Shown here in pieces: positions 8,660 to 18,800 of a stretch of 64,000 nucleotides of DNA. Source of the stretch: Verrucomicrobiota bacterium (GTDB lineage: Bacteria; Verrucomicrobiota; Verrucomicrobiia; Verrucomicrobiales; DEV007). Below the pieces are notes generated by a model. The model searched no databases. It saw only the letters and a list, made by a program, of their open reading frames with translations, and was not told the DNA's origin. The position numbers were made by a program, and so were the translations under genes. Location: assembly GCA_018970725.1 (NCBI GenBank), contig JAGWVU010000012.1, positions 48,828-112,827 of the forward strand, written 5' to 3'. Numbering within the stretch: the stretch's first letter is position 1; every line of letters begins with the position of its first letter.

Positions 8660-10345
8660 TTACTTCCCCGCGGCCCCCCGCCCTCCAATTACCGAAGTCC
8701 ATCGGTAGTGAATCCTGAGTTCTCCCGGGGACGTGATGGCCACGAGAAGCTCCTGTCCGCCCTCGCCCGGGCGGAGTTGCGTTTGCCCGCCCTCGACCCG
8801 GATGGCAATGGGTCCGGCGGGGTAAAAGCCACTCTCGTCCGCCTCGCCTTGAACAAGGGCAATCCGTTGCATCGTCCGCGGCTCGTCCGCCCCGCTGAAG
8901 GTCAGCACCCGGAGCAGTCCCTCGACGCCGCCGGGCCCCGGCTCAGGCTCGGAACGATCGGTCACGACCATCCCCCGAAAACGGAAGCGGAACTCCGGAA
9001 ACCGGTGCTGGTCCAATCGATAGCCGAGAAACTGATAATCCGGATTCGGCAGCTTCAGATCGATCTCCCGTTGCGGATCCGGAACATCCTTCTCGGATTT
9101 GATCTTCCCGATGGAGAAAGCCCTCCAGCCTTCCTCCGGGTTGGACAGAATCTGGAGGGGATATCCTTTGGCCGGGGCGGCCACGTCAAAACCCATCGGC
9201 GGTTGATCCCCCACCCCGCGCCCGCTCCAGTGGCGGCCGGCGTCCATGAAAGCACCGCGCCAGAGGAGCGCAAGATTGCAGACGTCCGCGTCCCAGCAAA
9301 GATTGACGCCGCCCGGATAGCCGACACCGATCCCGCGGGGGGAGCTTCCCAGGATGAAATTTCGATACAACACCGCCTCGCCCTCCTTGACCGGACGCAG
9401 GGCGATCACCGGCAGAGGCTGATCTTTCTTGTTGAACGACGAAGGGGCCTCGCGGCTGAACTGGATCAAGCCACCCTTTTTCCGCTTTGCGGCGAGGGCC
9501 AGGGCTTCTCCTCCGGCGGCCTCGAAATACTGAAGCCGCAGGCTATGCCGTCCTTTCGTGAGCTTGAGCTTTTTCGACACCGTCTTCGGGGGATGAATCC
9601 CGTTGTTCTCCAGCTCCCCTTCCCCGTCCAGAATCAGTCTCGAACCGTCGTCGGAACCGAGAAAAAACTCGTATTCATCATCGGTCTCCACCTCCAGCGT
9701 CCCCTCGAAAACGAGGGCGAACCGGTCCGGCTTCCGCTTCCCGATGACATCGAGCGAAATCATCCCGTCCGGCACCAGACCGGAAGCCAACGGGGTGAGT
9801 GAACCAAAGTCGGGAAGACTCGACCAATCCCCCTCATAAAGCTGATAACGCAGATCCTTGAACGCTGGCTTGGCCTGACGCACCTTCATGATGCCGTTCA
9901 TGATGGTCGCATGGCCCGGCACGGTGCAAACAAAGGGATAATCCGCCGCCTTTTCCGGGGCGACGAAATACAAGTCCTCGGAAACTTTGGGATCGAGCAA
10001 GCGACTGGCAGCGAGCACCTTCGAGGAATCCCCGGGCATCCAACCCCGTGCCAGGGCCGCCTCTCCTTCCGCCCAAATCTCCTGGGCAAAGGCGAGACCG
10101 GCGGCCGGGTTGCCCTCGGACCTGAGCAGAACCAGGTTGTGTTGCAAACCATCCTCGTTCTCCACCCGCAGCTTCACCCGGGCTCCGGGCGCCACGGTGA
10201 ATTCCGTGAGGTTGTAGCGCATGGTCCCTTCCGTGGTTTTCACGATCACCAGGGCATCCGGCGCGGCGGACCACTCGGGCGGCTCGGCCTTCACCCTGTC
10301 CCCCCAACCCAACAACACAACCACAATGACGCAGAGACGATTCAT
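8660..10345 (-). CDS. Exported cupredoxin-PA14 fusion protein
   Basis: 561 residues from ATG 10345, with a signal peptide (about 1-20). Residues 22-152 form a plastocyanin/azurin-like domain with a complete type-1 copper set: His69 (GLQHNLVL), Cys140, His145 and Met149 (C-T-V-P-G-H-A-T-I-M). Residues about 165-290 look like a PA14 carbohydrate-binding domain (YEGDWSSLPDF, EYEFFLGSDDGSRLILDG). The C-terminal half matches the DUF6797-type region I associate with such proteins, which is less certain. It precedes the sorbosone-dehydrogenase-like gene by 12 bases and follows lepB by 51 bases. The predicted role is a periplasmic one-electron carrier tethered to a sugar-binding module. Confidence 0.85.
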   Translation of the reverse strand: MNRLCVIVVVLLGWGDRVKAEPPEWSAAPDALVIVKTTEGTMRYNLTEFTVAPGARVKLRVENEDGLQHNLVLLRSEGNPAAGLAFAQEIWAEGEAALARGWMPGDSSKVLAASRLLDPKVSEDLYFVAPEKAADYPFVCTVPGHATIMNGIMKVRQAKPAFKDLRYQLYEGDWSSLPDFGSLTPLASGLVPDGMISLDVIGKRKPDRFALVFEGTLEVETDDEYEFFLGSDDGSRLILDGEGELENNGIHPPKTVSKKLKLTKGRHSLRLQYFEAAGGEALALAAKRKKGGLIQFSREAPSSFNKKDQPLPVIALRPVKEGEAVLYRNFILGSSPRGIGVGYPGGVNLCWDADVCNLALLWRGAFMDAGRHWSGRGVGDQPPMGFDVAAPAKGYPLQILSNPEEGWRAFSIGKIKSEKDVPDPQREIDLKLPNPDYQFLGYRLDQHRFPEFRFRFRGMVVTDRSEPEPGPGGVEGLLRVLTFSGADEPRTMQRIALVQGEADESGFYPAGPIAIRVEGGQTQLRPGEGGQELLVAITSPGELRIHYRWTSVIGGRGAAGK

Positions 10346-10396
10346 GTCTAACACGATGCGAAGTTCACCCCGGGTGATGCAACCGACCAAGCCCGC

Positions 10397-11524
10397 TCAG
10401 CGGATCAGGCCCCAGTGACGATTGAAGGGCCAATACACCACCATGGCGCGGCCCACCAGATTGGCTTCAGGGACCGGTCCCCAGCCCCGGCTGTCGTAGC
10501 TATTGAAACTGTTGTCCCCCATCGCCATATACTGCCCGTCGCGCAGATCGAGGCTCGAGATTCCCTGATAACCACGATAGCCGTCGGTCAGGCTCATCAC
10601 CCGCCGCGGCCCAAACTCCTTGGCCGGCTCCCCGTTGACCATGAGCATCGGCTCGCGGACCACAATCGAATCGCCCGGCAAACCGACCAACCTCTTGATG
10701 TAGTGAATGCTCCCCATTCGCGGATCCTCCATCGAAATCCCCCGGATCCCCTTCGTGGTGAACACGAAAACCTCACCCCGGCCCGGCGGAAGGAAGTGAT
10801 AGGAGAACTTGTCCACGATCACCTGATCACCTGAATCGATGTAGCCCCTTGCGATCACCTGTCCCTTGCGCACCGGCGTGGGTTGACGCACCATCCAGCG
10901 CCCTCCCATGCGTTCCACCGCGGGCAACCATTCAAGGATCCCAAAATCCTCGAGCACCCGGCGCGGAGGGCCGGGCATGTCATAATTCCCCCGCTGACCC
11001 ACCAAACGGGTCCGGGTGAAAAACTTGAGGAGGGTATAGGTCTCGACCCCAACGATTTCGTCATCCTCCCTCGCCACCACGTTCACCCAGGAACGGCCCA
11101 GACGCACCAAGTCCACCATCCGGATCATCGGATTCGGTGCCTTCTCCTGGGTATCACGGGTCGAGTGTGCGATGATCCCGTTCAGGGTCGGCTGCATCGA
11201 TCCGGTGGGAATTTTGAAAGGTTGCGCGATGTAGGCGCGGATGCCGAGCGCGATGGCGATGGCGACGAAAAAGACTTCGATGTTCTCGGCCACAGCGGAA
11301 CTCCGGTAATCCGGACCGGCCCCCTCGCAGGTTTTCGTGAGTTCCTCACCGAGGTGCTTGAGCTTCTTTTCGTCCCGGGCGGAAATGGCGGCGGTGTATT
11401 GGCGGGCCAGATCCTCGATGGCCTCGAGTTTGGCGGCAGGCAGGAGATCCCGTCGATAATTGATAAAGCGCCGGACTCCCTTGAGCAACAACTCGGCGTC
11501 CTTGATGGATTTGGGTTTGAACAT
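10397..11524 (-). CDS. lepB: Signal peptidase I
   Basis: 375 residues. A membrane helix (about 84-104) is followed by the catalytic box IPTGSMQPTL with the nucleophile Ser109. The general-base Lys lies in YIKRLVGLPGD, and the C-terminal box GDNSFNSYDSRGWGPV is intact. The enzyme cleaves signal peptides from exported proteins, many of which are encoded in this window. About 80 soluble residues precede the membrane helix, longer than usual. It starts 21 bases after the lepA stop, the same lepA-lepB order as in enterobacteria, so it is probably co-transcribed. Confidence 0.97.
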   Translation of the reverse strand: MFKPKSIKDAELLLKGVRRFINYRRDLLPAAKLEAIEDLARQYTAAISARDEKKLKHLGEELTKTCEGAGPDYRSSAVAENIEVFFVAIAIALGIRAYIAQPFKIPTGSMQPTLNGIIAHSTRDTQEKAPNPMIRMVDLVRLGRSWVNVVAREDDEIVGVETYTLLKFFTRTRLVGQRGNYDMPGPPRRVLEDFGILEWLPAVERMGGRWMVRQPTPVRKGQVIARGYIDSGDQVIVDKFSYHFLPPGRGEVFVFTTKGIRGISMEDPRMGSIHYIKRLVGLPGDSIVVREPMLMVNGEPAKEFGPRRVMSLTDGYRGYQGISSLDLRDGQYMAMGDNSFNSYDSRGWGPVPEANLVGRAMVVYWPFNRHWGLIR

Positions 11525-11545
11525 GGTGATGGGATCCGCTCGAAT

Positions 11546-13351
11546 TCAGTCCGAGGTGCTGCTTTTCAGCACCTCGATGAAGGCCTCTTGCGGGATATTC
11601 ACGCGCCCGATCGCCTTCATCTTTTTCTTTCCCTCTTTTTGTTTCTCCAGAAGTTTCCGCTTCCGCGTGATATCGCCACCGTAACACTTTGCGGTCACGT
11701 TCTTGCGCAGGGCGGAAATGCTTTCCCGGGCAATCACCTTGGCGCCGATCGCTGCTTGAATCGGGACTTGGAACAATTGGCGTGGGATGACTTCCTTAAG
11801 ACGTTTCGCCAGATCCCGCCCGCGGGACTCCGCCTTCTCACGGTGCACGATGGTGGAGAAGGCATCGACCGGTTCCCCGTTGATGAGGATGTCCATCTTC
11901 ACGAGACTGGAGGGTTGGGTGCCGGCATGCTCGTAGTCCATCGAGCCGTAGCCGCGGGTGGAACTCTTCAGCTTGTCGTTGAAATCGACGAGGATCTCGT
12001 TCAACGGCAGCATCGCGGTCAGCATCACCCGCGTGCCGTCCAGCGTCTCAGTGTGATCGACCCAACCCCGCTTTTCCGCGACCAGTTGGAGCACTTCGCC
12101 GATGTAGTCGTTCGGCACCATGATGAACGCCTTGACGAGCGGTTCCCGAATCTCCTCGATCGTTCCGGGGTCCGGCCAGAGCGTGGGGTTGTCGACGTGG
12201 AGTTCCTGCCCGTTGGAAAGCGTCAACTCGTAAACGACCCCGGGGTAAGTGGAGATCACGTCCATGTTGAACTCACGGCGGAGACGTTCCTGAACGATCT
12301 CCATGTGCAGCAGTCCGAGGAATCCACAACGAAAGCCGAAGCCGAGGGCCGCCGAACTCTCCGCCGTGAAGGTGAAGGCCGCGTCGTTGATCTGCAGTTT
12401 GCCAACCGCGGCCTTGAGCGACTCGAAATCGTCGGTGCTGACCGGATAAATGCCGCTGAAGACCATCGGTTGGATCTCCTTGAACCCGGGCAGGGGCTCC
12501 GGCGCTGGTTTCGCCGTCTCGGTGATGGTATCGCCGATTTTCACCTCCGACGGCGATTTCATGTTGGCGATGATGTAACCGACGTCCCCGTTGACGAGTT
12601 CGCCGAGTTTGGTCATGCGCGGGGTGAAGACACCGACTTCCTTGACCTCGTAGGTCTTGCCGGTGCTCATCATGGTGATTTTGGTGCCCTTCGCGATCCG
12701 TCCCGAGAAGAGCCGCACGTAGGAAACCACGCCGCGATAGCTGTCGTAAACGCTGTCAAAGACACTGGCCCGGAGCAGCGTGTCCGCAGGTTCTGGGGGC
12801 GGAGGCACCCGTTCGATGACCGCTTCGAGAATGTCCACGATGCCAATCCCCATCTTGCCGCTCGCTTGGATTGCCTCCTCCGCCGGCATCTGGAGAATGT
12901 CCTCGAGCTGGTGGTTGATGCGCGGGATATCGGCGGCCGGCAGATCGACCTTGTTGATCACCGGAATGACCACCAGTTTCTGCTGGTGCGCGAGGTTCAC
13001 GTTGGCCAGCGTCTGCGCCTCGACCCCTTGGGCGGCATCGATGAGAAGGAGCGCCCCCTCGCAGGCGGCCAGGCTCCGGCTCACCTCGTAGGAGAAATCG
13101 ACGTGCCCGGGGGTATCCAACAGGTTCAGCTTGTAGACCTTCCCGTCCCTCGAGGGGTAGGACATGGTCACCGGGTGCGACTTGATCGTGATCCCGCGCT
13201 CGCGCTCCAGGTCCATCGAGTCCAGCAACTGATCCTGCTGCTCCCGCTCGGCCACCGTCCGGGTGACCTCGAGCAGCCGGTCTGAAAGCGTCGTCTTCCC
13301 GTGGTCGATGTGGGCGATGATCGAAAAGTTACGGGTGAGTTCGGTTCCCAT
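11546..13351 (-). CDS. lepA: Elongation factor 4 (LepA), ribosome back-translocase GTPase
   Basis: 601 residues, the usual family length. The G-domain is complete: AHIDHGKTT (G1), RGITIK (G2), DTPGHVDF (G3) and NKVD (G4). EF-G-like domains II, III and V follow, then the LepA-specific C-terminal domain with Lys-rich end ([16 protein letters not shown]). I chose ATG 13351 because the protein then begins [19 protein letters not shown] as in homologues; the frame is open further upstream but that part overlaps the divergent promoter region of gltX. First gene of the lepA-lepB unit. Confidence 0.98.
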   Translation of the reverse strand: MGTELTRNFSIIAHIDHGKTTLSDRLLEVTRTVAEREQQDQLLDSMDLERERGITIKSHPVTMSYPSRDGKVYKLNLLDTPGHVDFSYEVSRSLAACEGALLLIDAAQGVEAQTLANVNLAHQQKLVVIPVINKVDLPAADIPRINHQLEDILQMPAEEAIQASGKMGIGIVDILEAVIERVPPPPEPADTLLRASVFDSVYDSYRGVVSYVRLFSGRIAKGTKITMMSTGKTYEVKEVGVFTPRMTKLGELVNGDVGYIIANMKSPSEVKIGDTITETAKPAPEPLPGFKEIQPMVFSGIYPVSTDDFESLKAAVGKLQINDAAFTFTAESSAALGFGFRCGFLGLLHMEIVQERLRREFNMDVISTYPGVVYELTLSNGQELHVDNPTLWPDPGTIEEIREPLVKAFIMVPNDYIGEVLQLVAEKRGWVDHTETLDGTRVMLTAMLPLNEILVDFNDKLKSSTRGYGSMDYEHAGTQPSSLVKMDILINGEPVDAFSTIVHREKAESRGRDLAKRLKEVIPRQLFQVPIQAAIGAKVIARESISALRKNVTAKCYGGDITRKRKLLEKQKEGKKKMKAIGRVNIPQEAFIEVLKSSTSD

Positions 13352-13466
13352 GGTGGCGAAAGGAGGGGATACTAGGTGGAGATTGCGGCCTTGGCAAATT
13401 TCCCGACTGAGAGCTTCCCTGCGATGCAGGGTTGAATCCGGCGGAGTCGCGCGCATGGTGGCGGGG

Positions 13467-14771
13467 ATGAGTTCCGTCCGAGTCCGTTTTGCCCCCTCCC
13501 CTACCGGCATGCTTCACGTGGGAGGGGCCCGCACCGCCCTCTTCAACTGGCTCTTCGCGCGGCACCACTCGGGCACGTTCATCCTCCGGGTGGAGGATAC
13601 CGACCAGCAACGGAACACGCCGGAAGCGAACGAAGCGATTTTCAGCGGACTCACCTGGCTAGGTCTCGATTGGGACGAGGGCCCCAACCGGGGCGGTTCC
13701 CACGGTCCCTACCGCCAGAGCGAGCGCACCGGGATTTACGAGCGCTACCTCGCCAAGCTCCAGGACTCGGGCGCAACCTACTCCGACGAGTCCGGAGCGA
13801 TCCGTTTCCGGTGCCCCAACAGCCCCCGTCGCATCGCTGATCTGATCTGTGGCGACACCCACTTCGAGCAACGCAGCGAGCCCGACATGACGGTGCGTCG
13901 CGCCGACGGCTCGTTCATCTTCCATTTCGTGAACGTGGTCGATGACATCGAGATGGGTGTGACCCATGTCATCCGGGGTGAGGATCACCTGTCCAACACG
14001 CCGCGTCACCTCGACCTCTACGAGGCGTTCCGGGTCGAGCCGCCCCGCTTCGCCCACATCCCCCTGATCCTGAACGAGAACGGCTCCAAAATGAGCAAGC
14101 GGGACGAAGGAGCCAGCGTGGCTGAATACCGCGCCGCCGGTTACCATCCAACTGGCGTGCTGAATTACCTCGCCCTGCTCGGTTGGTCTCCCAAGGAGGA
14201 CCGGGAAATCTTTCCGCTCGAGGAACTTGTCACCCGCTTCAGTCTCGAGGGCATCACCCGCGGCAATGCGAAATTCAGCCTCGAAAAATGCGGGTGGATC
14301 AGCGGTCAGTATTTTCATGGGATGGATCCGGAACCGCTTCGGGAGGTCCTCCTTCCCTTCCTCGCCACCGCAGGTCTTGAAACTCCGGCCGACCAACTGC
14401 CGGACGCCCTCCTGCTCGAACTCCGCACCAAGATCCGCACGCTTTCGGATGCGGTCCCGCTCCTCCTTCCCCTCTTGGTCGACGTCTTTCCGGTCGAAGC
14501 CGCCGCCGCAGCCAAGTTGGCCTCCCAAGGAGATCCCTCCCCCCTCCTCCGCGCCCTTGCCACTTCATTTGCCGAGGAATCCTCCTGGCAACCCGCCGGT
14601 CTGGAGGCGGCCATCGGTCGTGCCGCGGAACGATTGGGCCTAAAAAAAGGTGCCCTCATGTTTCCCTGCAGGGTCGCCCTCACCGGGCAATCCGGCGGAT
14701 TCGGCCTGACTCTCGTTCTCGAGCGGCTCGGGCGCGAACGCAGCCTCGAGCGCCTCGGTCGTTTCCCTTGA
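13467..14771 (+). CDS. gltX: Glutamyl-tRNA synthetase, compact form
   Basis: 434 residues from ATG 13467 (ATG 13455 is an alternative). Class I signatures are present: [20 protein letters not shown] (HIGH box) and SKMSKRDEG (KMSKS box), with [11 protein letters not shown] between them. The C-terminal anticodon-binding region ends normally ([13 protein letters not shown]...). By eye, the segment that usually carries the C-x-C ... Y-x-x-x-C zinc-binding insert is missing: SGATYSDES runs straight into GAIRFRCP. It may therefore lack about 40 residues of the connective subdomain. Whether it is discriminating or also charges tRNA-Gln cannot be told. It is divergent from lepA across 115 bases. Confidence 0.95.
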   Translation: MSSVRVRFAPSPTGMLHVGGARTALFNWLFARHHSGTFILRVEDTDQQRNTPEANEAIFSGLTWLGLDWDEGPNRGGSHGPYRQSERTGIYERYLAKLQDSGATYSDESGAIRFRCPNSPRRIADLICGDTHFEQRSEPDMTVRRADGSFIFHFVNVVDDIEMGVTHVIRGEDHLSNTPRHLDLYEAFRVEPPRFAHIPLILNENGSKMSKRDEGASVAEYRAAGYHPTGVLNYLALLGWSPKEDREIFPLEELVTRFSLEGITRGNAKFSLEKCGWISGQYFHGMDPEPLREVLLPFLATAGLETPADQLPDALLLELRTKIRTLSDAVPLLLPLLVDVFPVEAAAAAKLASQGDPSPLLRALATSFAEESSWQPAGLEAAIGRAAERLGLKKGALMFPCRVALTGQSGGFGLTLVLERLGRERSLERLGRFP

Positions 14772-14781
14772 TCGCCACCCC

Positions 14782-15720
14782 ATGACTCCCCCGAAACCCG
14801 TCTATTCCCTGGCCGATCTCGCCGCGCTGCCCGCGGATCCTCTGGTGCCCCCGGCCGCTCTGGCGGTCATCGGCCATCCGGTGGCTCATTCCCGCTCCCC
14901 CGGGATGCACAATGCCGCCCTCCGCGCCGCCGGAATCTCCATGCAATACATCCGGGTCGATCTGACCGAGGACCAGCTGGCCCAAGGCCTGCAAACCTTG
15001 GCCGGGCTCGGCTTTCTCGGAGCGAACGTCACCATTCCCCACAAGGGGGCGGTGATCCCGCTGCTCGATCAAGTCGATCCACTGGCCGCCCGGATCGGGT
15101 CCGTGAACACCATTGTTTTCGATCGCGATCAGGGCGCCAAACTTGGTTTCAACAGTGACGCCCCCGGCTTCCGCCAGGCCATCCGCGAGGTCTTTTCCGT
15201 CGATCTCCGCGATCTTCGGGTCCTCCTTCTCGGTGCCGGCGGCGGAGCCGGAAGGGCCGCGGCCATCCAGTGCGGGGCGGACCGGTGCGACCGCTTGGTC
15301 TTGGTGAACCGAAGTTTCGAGAAAGCGGATGCGCTCCTCCACGAACTGCGCGCCGACTTTGGCGACCATCGCTTCGCGGGGCCCCAGCCCCGGTTGGAGG
15401 CGATTCCTTGGGAGACGGACCGAATCACGAAGGCGCTGGACCACGTCGATCTGATTGTGAACTGCACCAATCTCGGGATGAAGCTGACGGATCCACCGCT
15501 TCTCACGCCCGCCCAGATCCAGCCCCACCATCTGGTTTACGACATGGTTTACGCCCCGCCGCGGACCCGCCTCATCGAGGCGGCGGAAACGGCCGGGGCC
15601 CGGGCGGCAAACGGCCTTTCCATGTTGATCTGGCAAGGGGCCATCTCTTTCGAGTATTGGTTCAACCGCCAGCCGGACATCGCCGCGATGAAAAGCGGAC
15701 TTGTCCCCTCCCCGGATTGA
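14782..15720 (+). CDS. aroE: Shikimate dehydrogenase
   Basis: 312 residues; reduces 3-dehydroshikimate with NADPH in aromatic amino acid synthesis. The substrate-binding domain has GHPVAHSRSPGMHNAA and NVTIPHK with the catalytic Lys (about residue 95). The Rossmann domain has the glycine-rich GAGGGAGRAAA, and a NCTNLGM loop follows. About 25 extra residues precede the usual N-terminus. It starts 10 bases after gltX, so the two probably share a transcript. The -35 element of the tRNA-Thr promoter overlaps its stop codon. Confidence 0.97.
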   Translation: MTPPKPVYSLADLAALPADPLVPPAALAVIGHPVAHSRSPGMHNAALRAAGISMQYIRVDLTEDQLAQGLQTLAGLGFLGANVTIPHKGAVIPLLDQVDPLAARIGSVNTIVFDRDQGAKLGFNSDAPGFRQAIREVFSVDLRDLRVLLLGAGGGAGRAAAIQCGADRCDRLVLVNRSFEKADALLHELRADFGDHRFAGPQPRLEAIPWETDRITKALDHVDLIVNCTNLGMKLTDPPLLTPAQIQPHHLVYDMVYAPPRTRLIEAAETAGARAANGLSMLIWQGAISFEYWFNRQPDIAAMKSGLVPSPD

Positions 15721-15744
15721 CACAGATCCCGGCCGTGATATGTT
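15717..15744 (+). promoter_or_regulatory. Sigma-70-type promoter of tRNA-Thr
   Basis: TTGACA (15717-15722), 16-base spacer, TATGTT (15739-15744). The predicted start is about 8 bases before the mature tRNA. The -35 box overlaps the stop codon of aroE, so the tRNA promoter is embedded in the end of the upstream gene. Confidence 0.8.
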
Positions 15745-15758
15745 CTCGGTCTCTCAAG

Positions 15759-15830
15759 GCCGGAGTAGCTCAGGGGTAGAGCAACGCATTCGTAATGCGT
15801 GGGTCAGGGGTTCAAATCCCCTCTCCGGCT
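15759..15830 (+). tRNA. tRNA-Thr (anticodon CGT)
   Basis: A full cloverleaf: acceptor GCCGGAG (15759-15765) pairs with CTCCGGC (15823-15829). The D arm is GCTC...GAGC. The anticodon stem ACGCA/TGCGT encloses loop TTCGTAA with anticodon CGT at 15791-15793. The T arm AGGGG/CCCCT has loop TTCAAAT, and the discriminator base is T15830. CCA is not encoded. The anticodon reads ACG (Thr). The last 27 bases are also antisense coding sequence for the end of metH. Confidence 0.97.
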
Positions 15831-18800
15831 CTCGTCCGGTTGGTAGCCTAGCCAAGGTCCCAGCCAACGCTCCATTTCTGCAACGGAGCTTCCTTTGCGG
15901 CGGGCGTAGTCCTCGATTTGGTCTCTCCCCAGCTCTCCGACGGCAAAATACCGCGCCTCAGGGTGGGCCAGGTAGAGACCGCTCACGGCGCTGCCGGGAT
16001 GCATCGCCATGTTTTCGGTCAACGTGACCCCACACTTCGCCGGAGCCTCCAGCAACTCGAACAGCGTGGCTTTCTCCGTATGATCCGGTTGCGCGGGGTA
16101 ACCAGGAGCGGGACGGATTCCCCGATATTTTTCCAAGACGAGCTCCCGGTGCGTCAACTCCCCGGGCTTTTCATAGCCCCAGGTGAAACGTGCCTGCTGG
16201 TGAAGATATTCCGCAAACGCCTCGGCCAGACGATCCGCCACCGCCTTGGCCAGAATGCTCCGGTAAGGATCATGCAACTCCTCGAACTCCCGGGCCAGCT
16301 CGTCGGCTCCATGGATGCCGACGCAGAAACAGCCGATCGAGTCCACGCGGCCGCTGGCCTTGGGCGCAATGAAGTCGCTGAGGGCAAAGTTCGCCCGGTC
16401 CTCCTTCGGCATCTGCTGGCGCAAGGTATGGAAAACCGCCCTCACGCCCTCCTCCCCGTAGACTTCAATGTCATCGCCAACGCTGTTGGCCGGGAAGAAA
16501 CCGCACACCCCTCGCGCAGTGAACCGTCCCTGTGCGATAATCATGTCGAGCAGGTCATTGGCCTCGGCGTAGAGTTTCATCGCCTCCGCTTCCGCGCTCT
16601 GCTTGCTTTCCGCATCCTGCCGGGCGGAAGAAAAGCGCGCTTCCTCAGCGTTCCAACGCCCGCGAAGTTCCCAAGTGTGGAAGAACGGCGACCAATCGAT
16701 ATAACCACGCAAGATGGGAATCAGATCCTGACCCTCGAACACCTTGGTGCCGATGAACCCCGGCGCGGCGATTTCCTCGGTGCTCCAATCGAACTGCCGG
16801 CCCTTGGCACGAGCCTCCAAGAGACTGATCAGCCTGCGCTGCCGCGGCGCGCCATGCTCTTGGCGCAGCCGTTCGTGGCGCTCCTCATTCTCCCGCACGA
16901 GGTCGTCCCGCTGCCCTTCGGAGAGCAGCGCGGTGGTGACCGGGACGCTGCGGGAGGCGTCGAGCACGTGAACGATCGTCCCGCTATATCTGGGAGCGAT
17001 CTTGATGGCCGTGTGGGCCGCGCTGGTCGTGGCCCCCCCGATGAGAAGCGGTTGCTTGAAACCGAGCCGTTCCATCTCCGAGGCGACGTGGACCATCTCA
17101 TCGAGCGAAGGTGTGATCAGTCCGCTCAGCCCGATGATATCCGCACCCACCTCTCTGGCCTTCTCCAGAATCTGGTTGCAGGGAACCATGACGCCCAGAT
17201 CGATCACTTCGAACCCGTTGCAGGCGAGGACAATCCCCACAATGTTCTTCCCGATGTCATGAACATCACCTTTCACCGTGGCCAAAAGAATCTTTCCGGC
17301 GCTGCGTTTTGAGGGGTTGGCGAGTTTCTCCTGCTCCATGAAGGGCTGGAGAAACGCGACGCTCTGTTTCATGACGCGCGCACTCTTGACGACCTGCGGC
17401 AGAAACATCTTGCCGGCCCCGAACAGGTCCCCCACCACACTCATCCCGTCCATCAGCGGTCCCTCGATCACGCGGAGGGGTTGACCCAGCTTGGCAAGGG
17501 CCTCGGCGGTATCTTCGTTGATGAAATCCGTGTTCCCTTTGAGCAAGGCCACCTCCAAGCGCTTCTCGACGTCGGCCGCCCGCCATGCGAGATCCGCCTC
17601 CGTCTTCCGCGCCGCCCCGGCCTCACCTTTGAACTGCTCCGCATAAGCCACCAGGAGGTCGGTGGCGTCCTCGCGCCGATTGAGCACCCCGTCCTCGACC
17701 TTCACCAATAACTCAGGGGGAATTTCCTCATAAACCTCCAGGAGACCGGCGTTCACGATGCCCATGTCCATCCCCGCTCTGACAGCATGATAGAGGAACA
17801 CACTGTGGATCGCTTCCCTGACTTTGTTATTGCCGCGGAAGCTGAAACTGATGTTGCTCACCCCGCCGCTGACCTTCGCGTGAGGAAGGTTCGCCTTGAT
17901 CCAACGCGTGGCCTCGATGAAATCCACTGCATAGTTGTTGTGTTCCTCGATCCCGGTGAAAATGGTGAGGATATTCGGATCGAAGATGATGTCGTCCGGC
18001 GGAAAATCCACCTCATCAACGAGCAGACGGTAAGCGCGCTCGCAGATCCGGATCTTGTCGGCATAGGTCGCGGCTTGCCCTCGCTCGTCGAAGGCCATCA
18101 CCACCACGGCGGCCCCGTATTGCTTGATCTTGCGTCCGTATTCCTTGAATTTTTCCTCACCCTCTTTCAACGAGATCGAATTCACGATGCCCTTGCCCTG
18201 CAAACATTTCAGACCGGCCTCGATGATTTCCCACTTCGAGGAATCGACCATGATGGGCACCCGGTTGATCTCCGGCTCCGTTTGCAGAATGGTCAGGAAC
18301 CGCGTCATCGTGGGAACCCCGTCGATCAACCCCTCGTCCATACAAACGTCGATCACGTTTGCGCCGCTCTCCACCTGCTGCCGGGCAATGGAGACCGCTT
18401 CTTCGAACTTCCCCTCCTTGATCAGCTTGGCGAACTTTGGTGATCCCGCCACGTTCGTGCGCTCGCCGATCATGAGGAAGTTCGACGCCGTGCTCAGCAC
18501 ATACGGCTGCGATCCGCTCAGACGCATTGTATGGTCGTCGCCCGGTCGCACACGTGGCGGCAGATTCTCGACCGCTCTGGCGATGGCGGCGACATGCTCC
18601 GGCGTGTTGCCGCAACATCCTCCCATCAGGTTGACAAAACCGCTGCCTGCGAAATCCGCCGCATAAGCCGCCATATCCGGCGGCAGAAGATCGAAGCCGG
18701 TGGGGGCAAGCGGGTTTGGCATCCCGGCATTCGGATAGGCCGAAACAAAACAATCCGCCTTGGCCGCCAGCTCCGCGAGAAAGGGACGCATCTTGTCCGG

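Noticed and set aside
8708..9802. 364-residue plus-strand frame opposite the cupredoxin gene
   Set aside because: The minus-strand frame contains the copper ligands and PA14 motifs; the plus frame has none.
10883..13285. 800-residue open frame on the plus strand
   Set aside because: It is the antisense of lepA and lepB, whose reading frames carry all family motifs; its His/Gly/Arg-rich composition is typical of a shadow frame in high-GC DNA.
13417..13431. CCCTGC-GAT-GCAGGG hairpin between lepA and gltX
   Set aside because: A six-base stem with a three-base loop is short enough to be chance; no second copy noticed.
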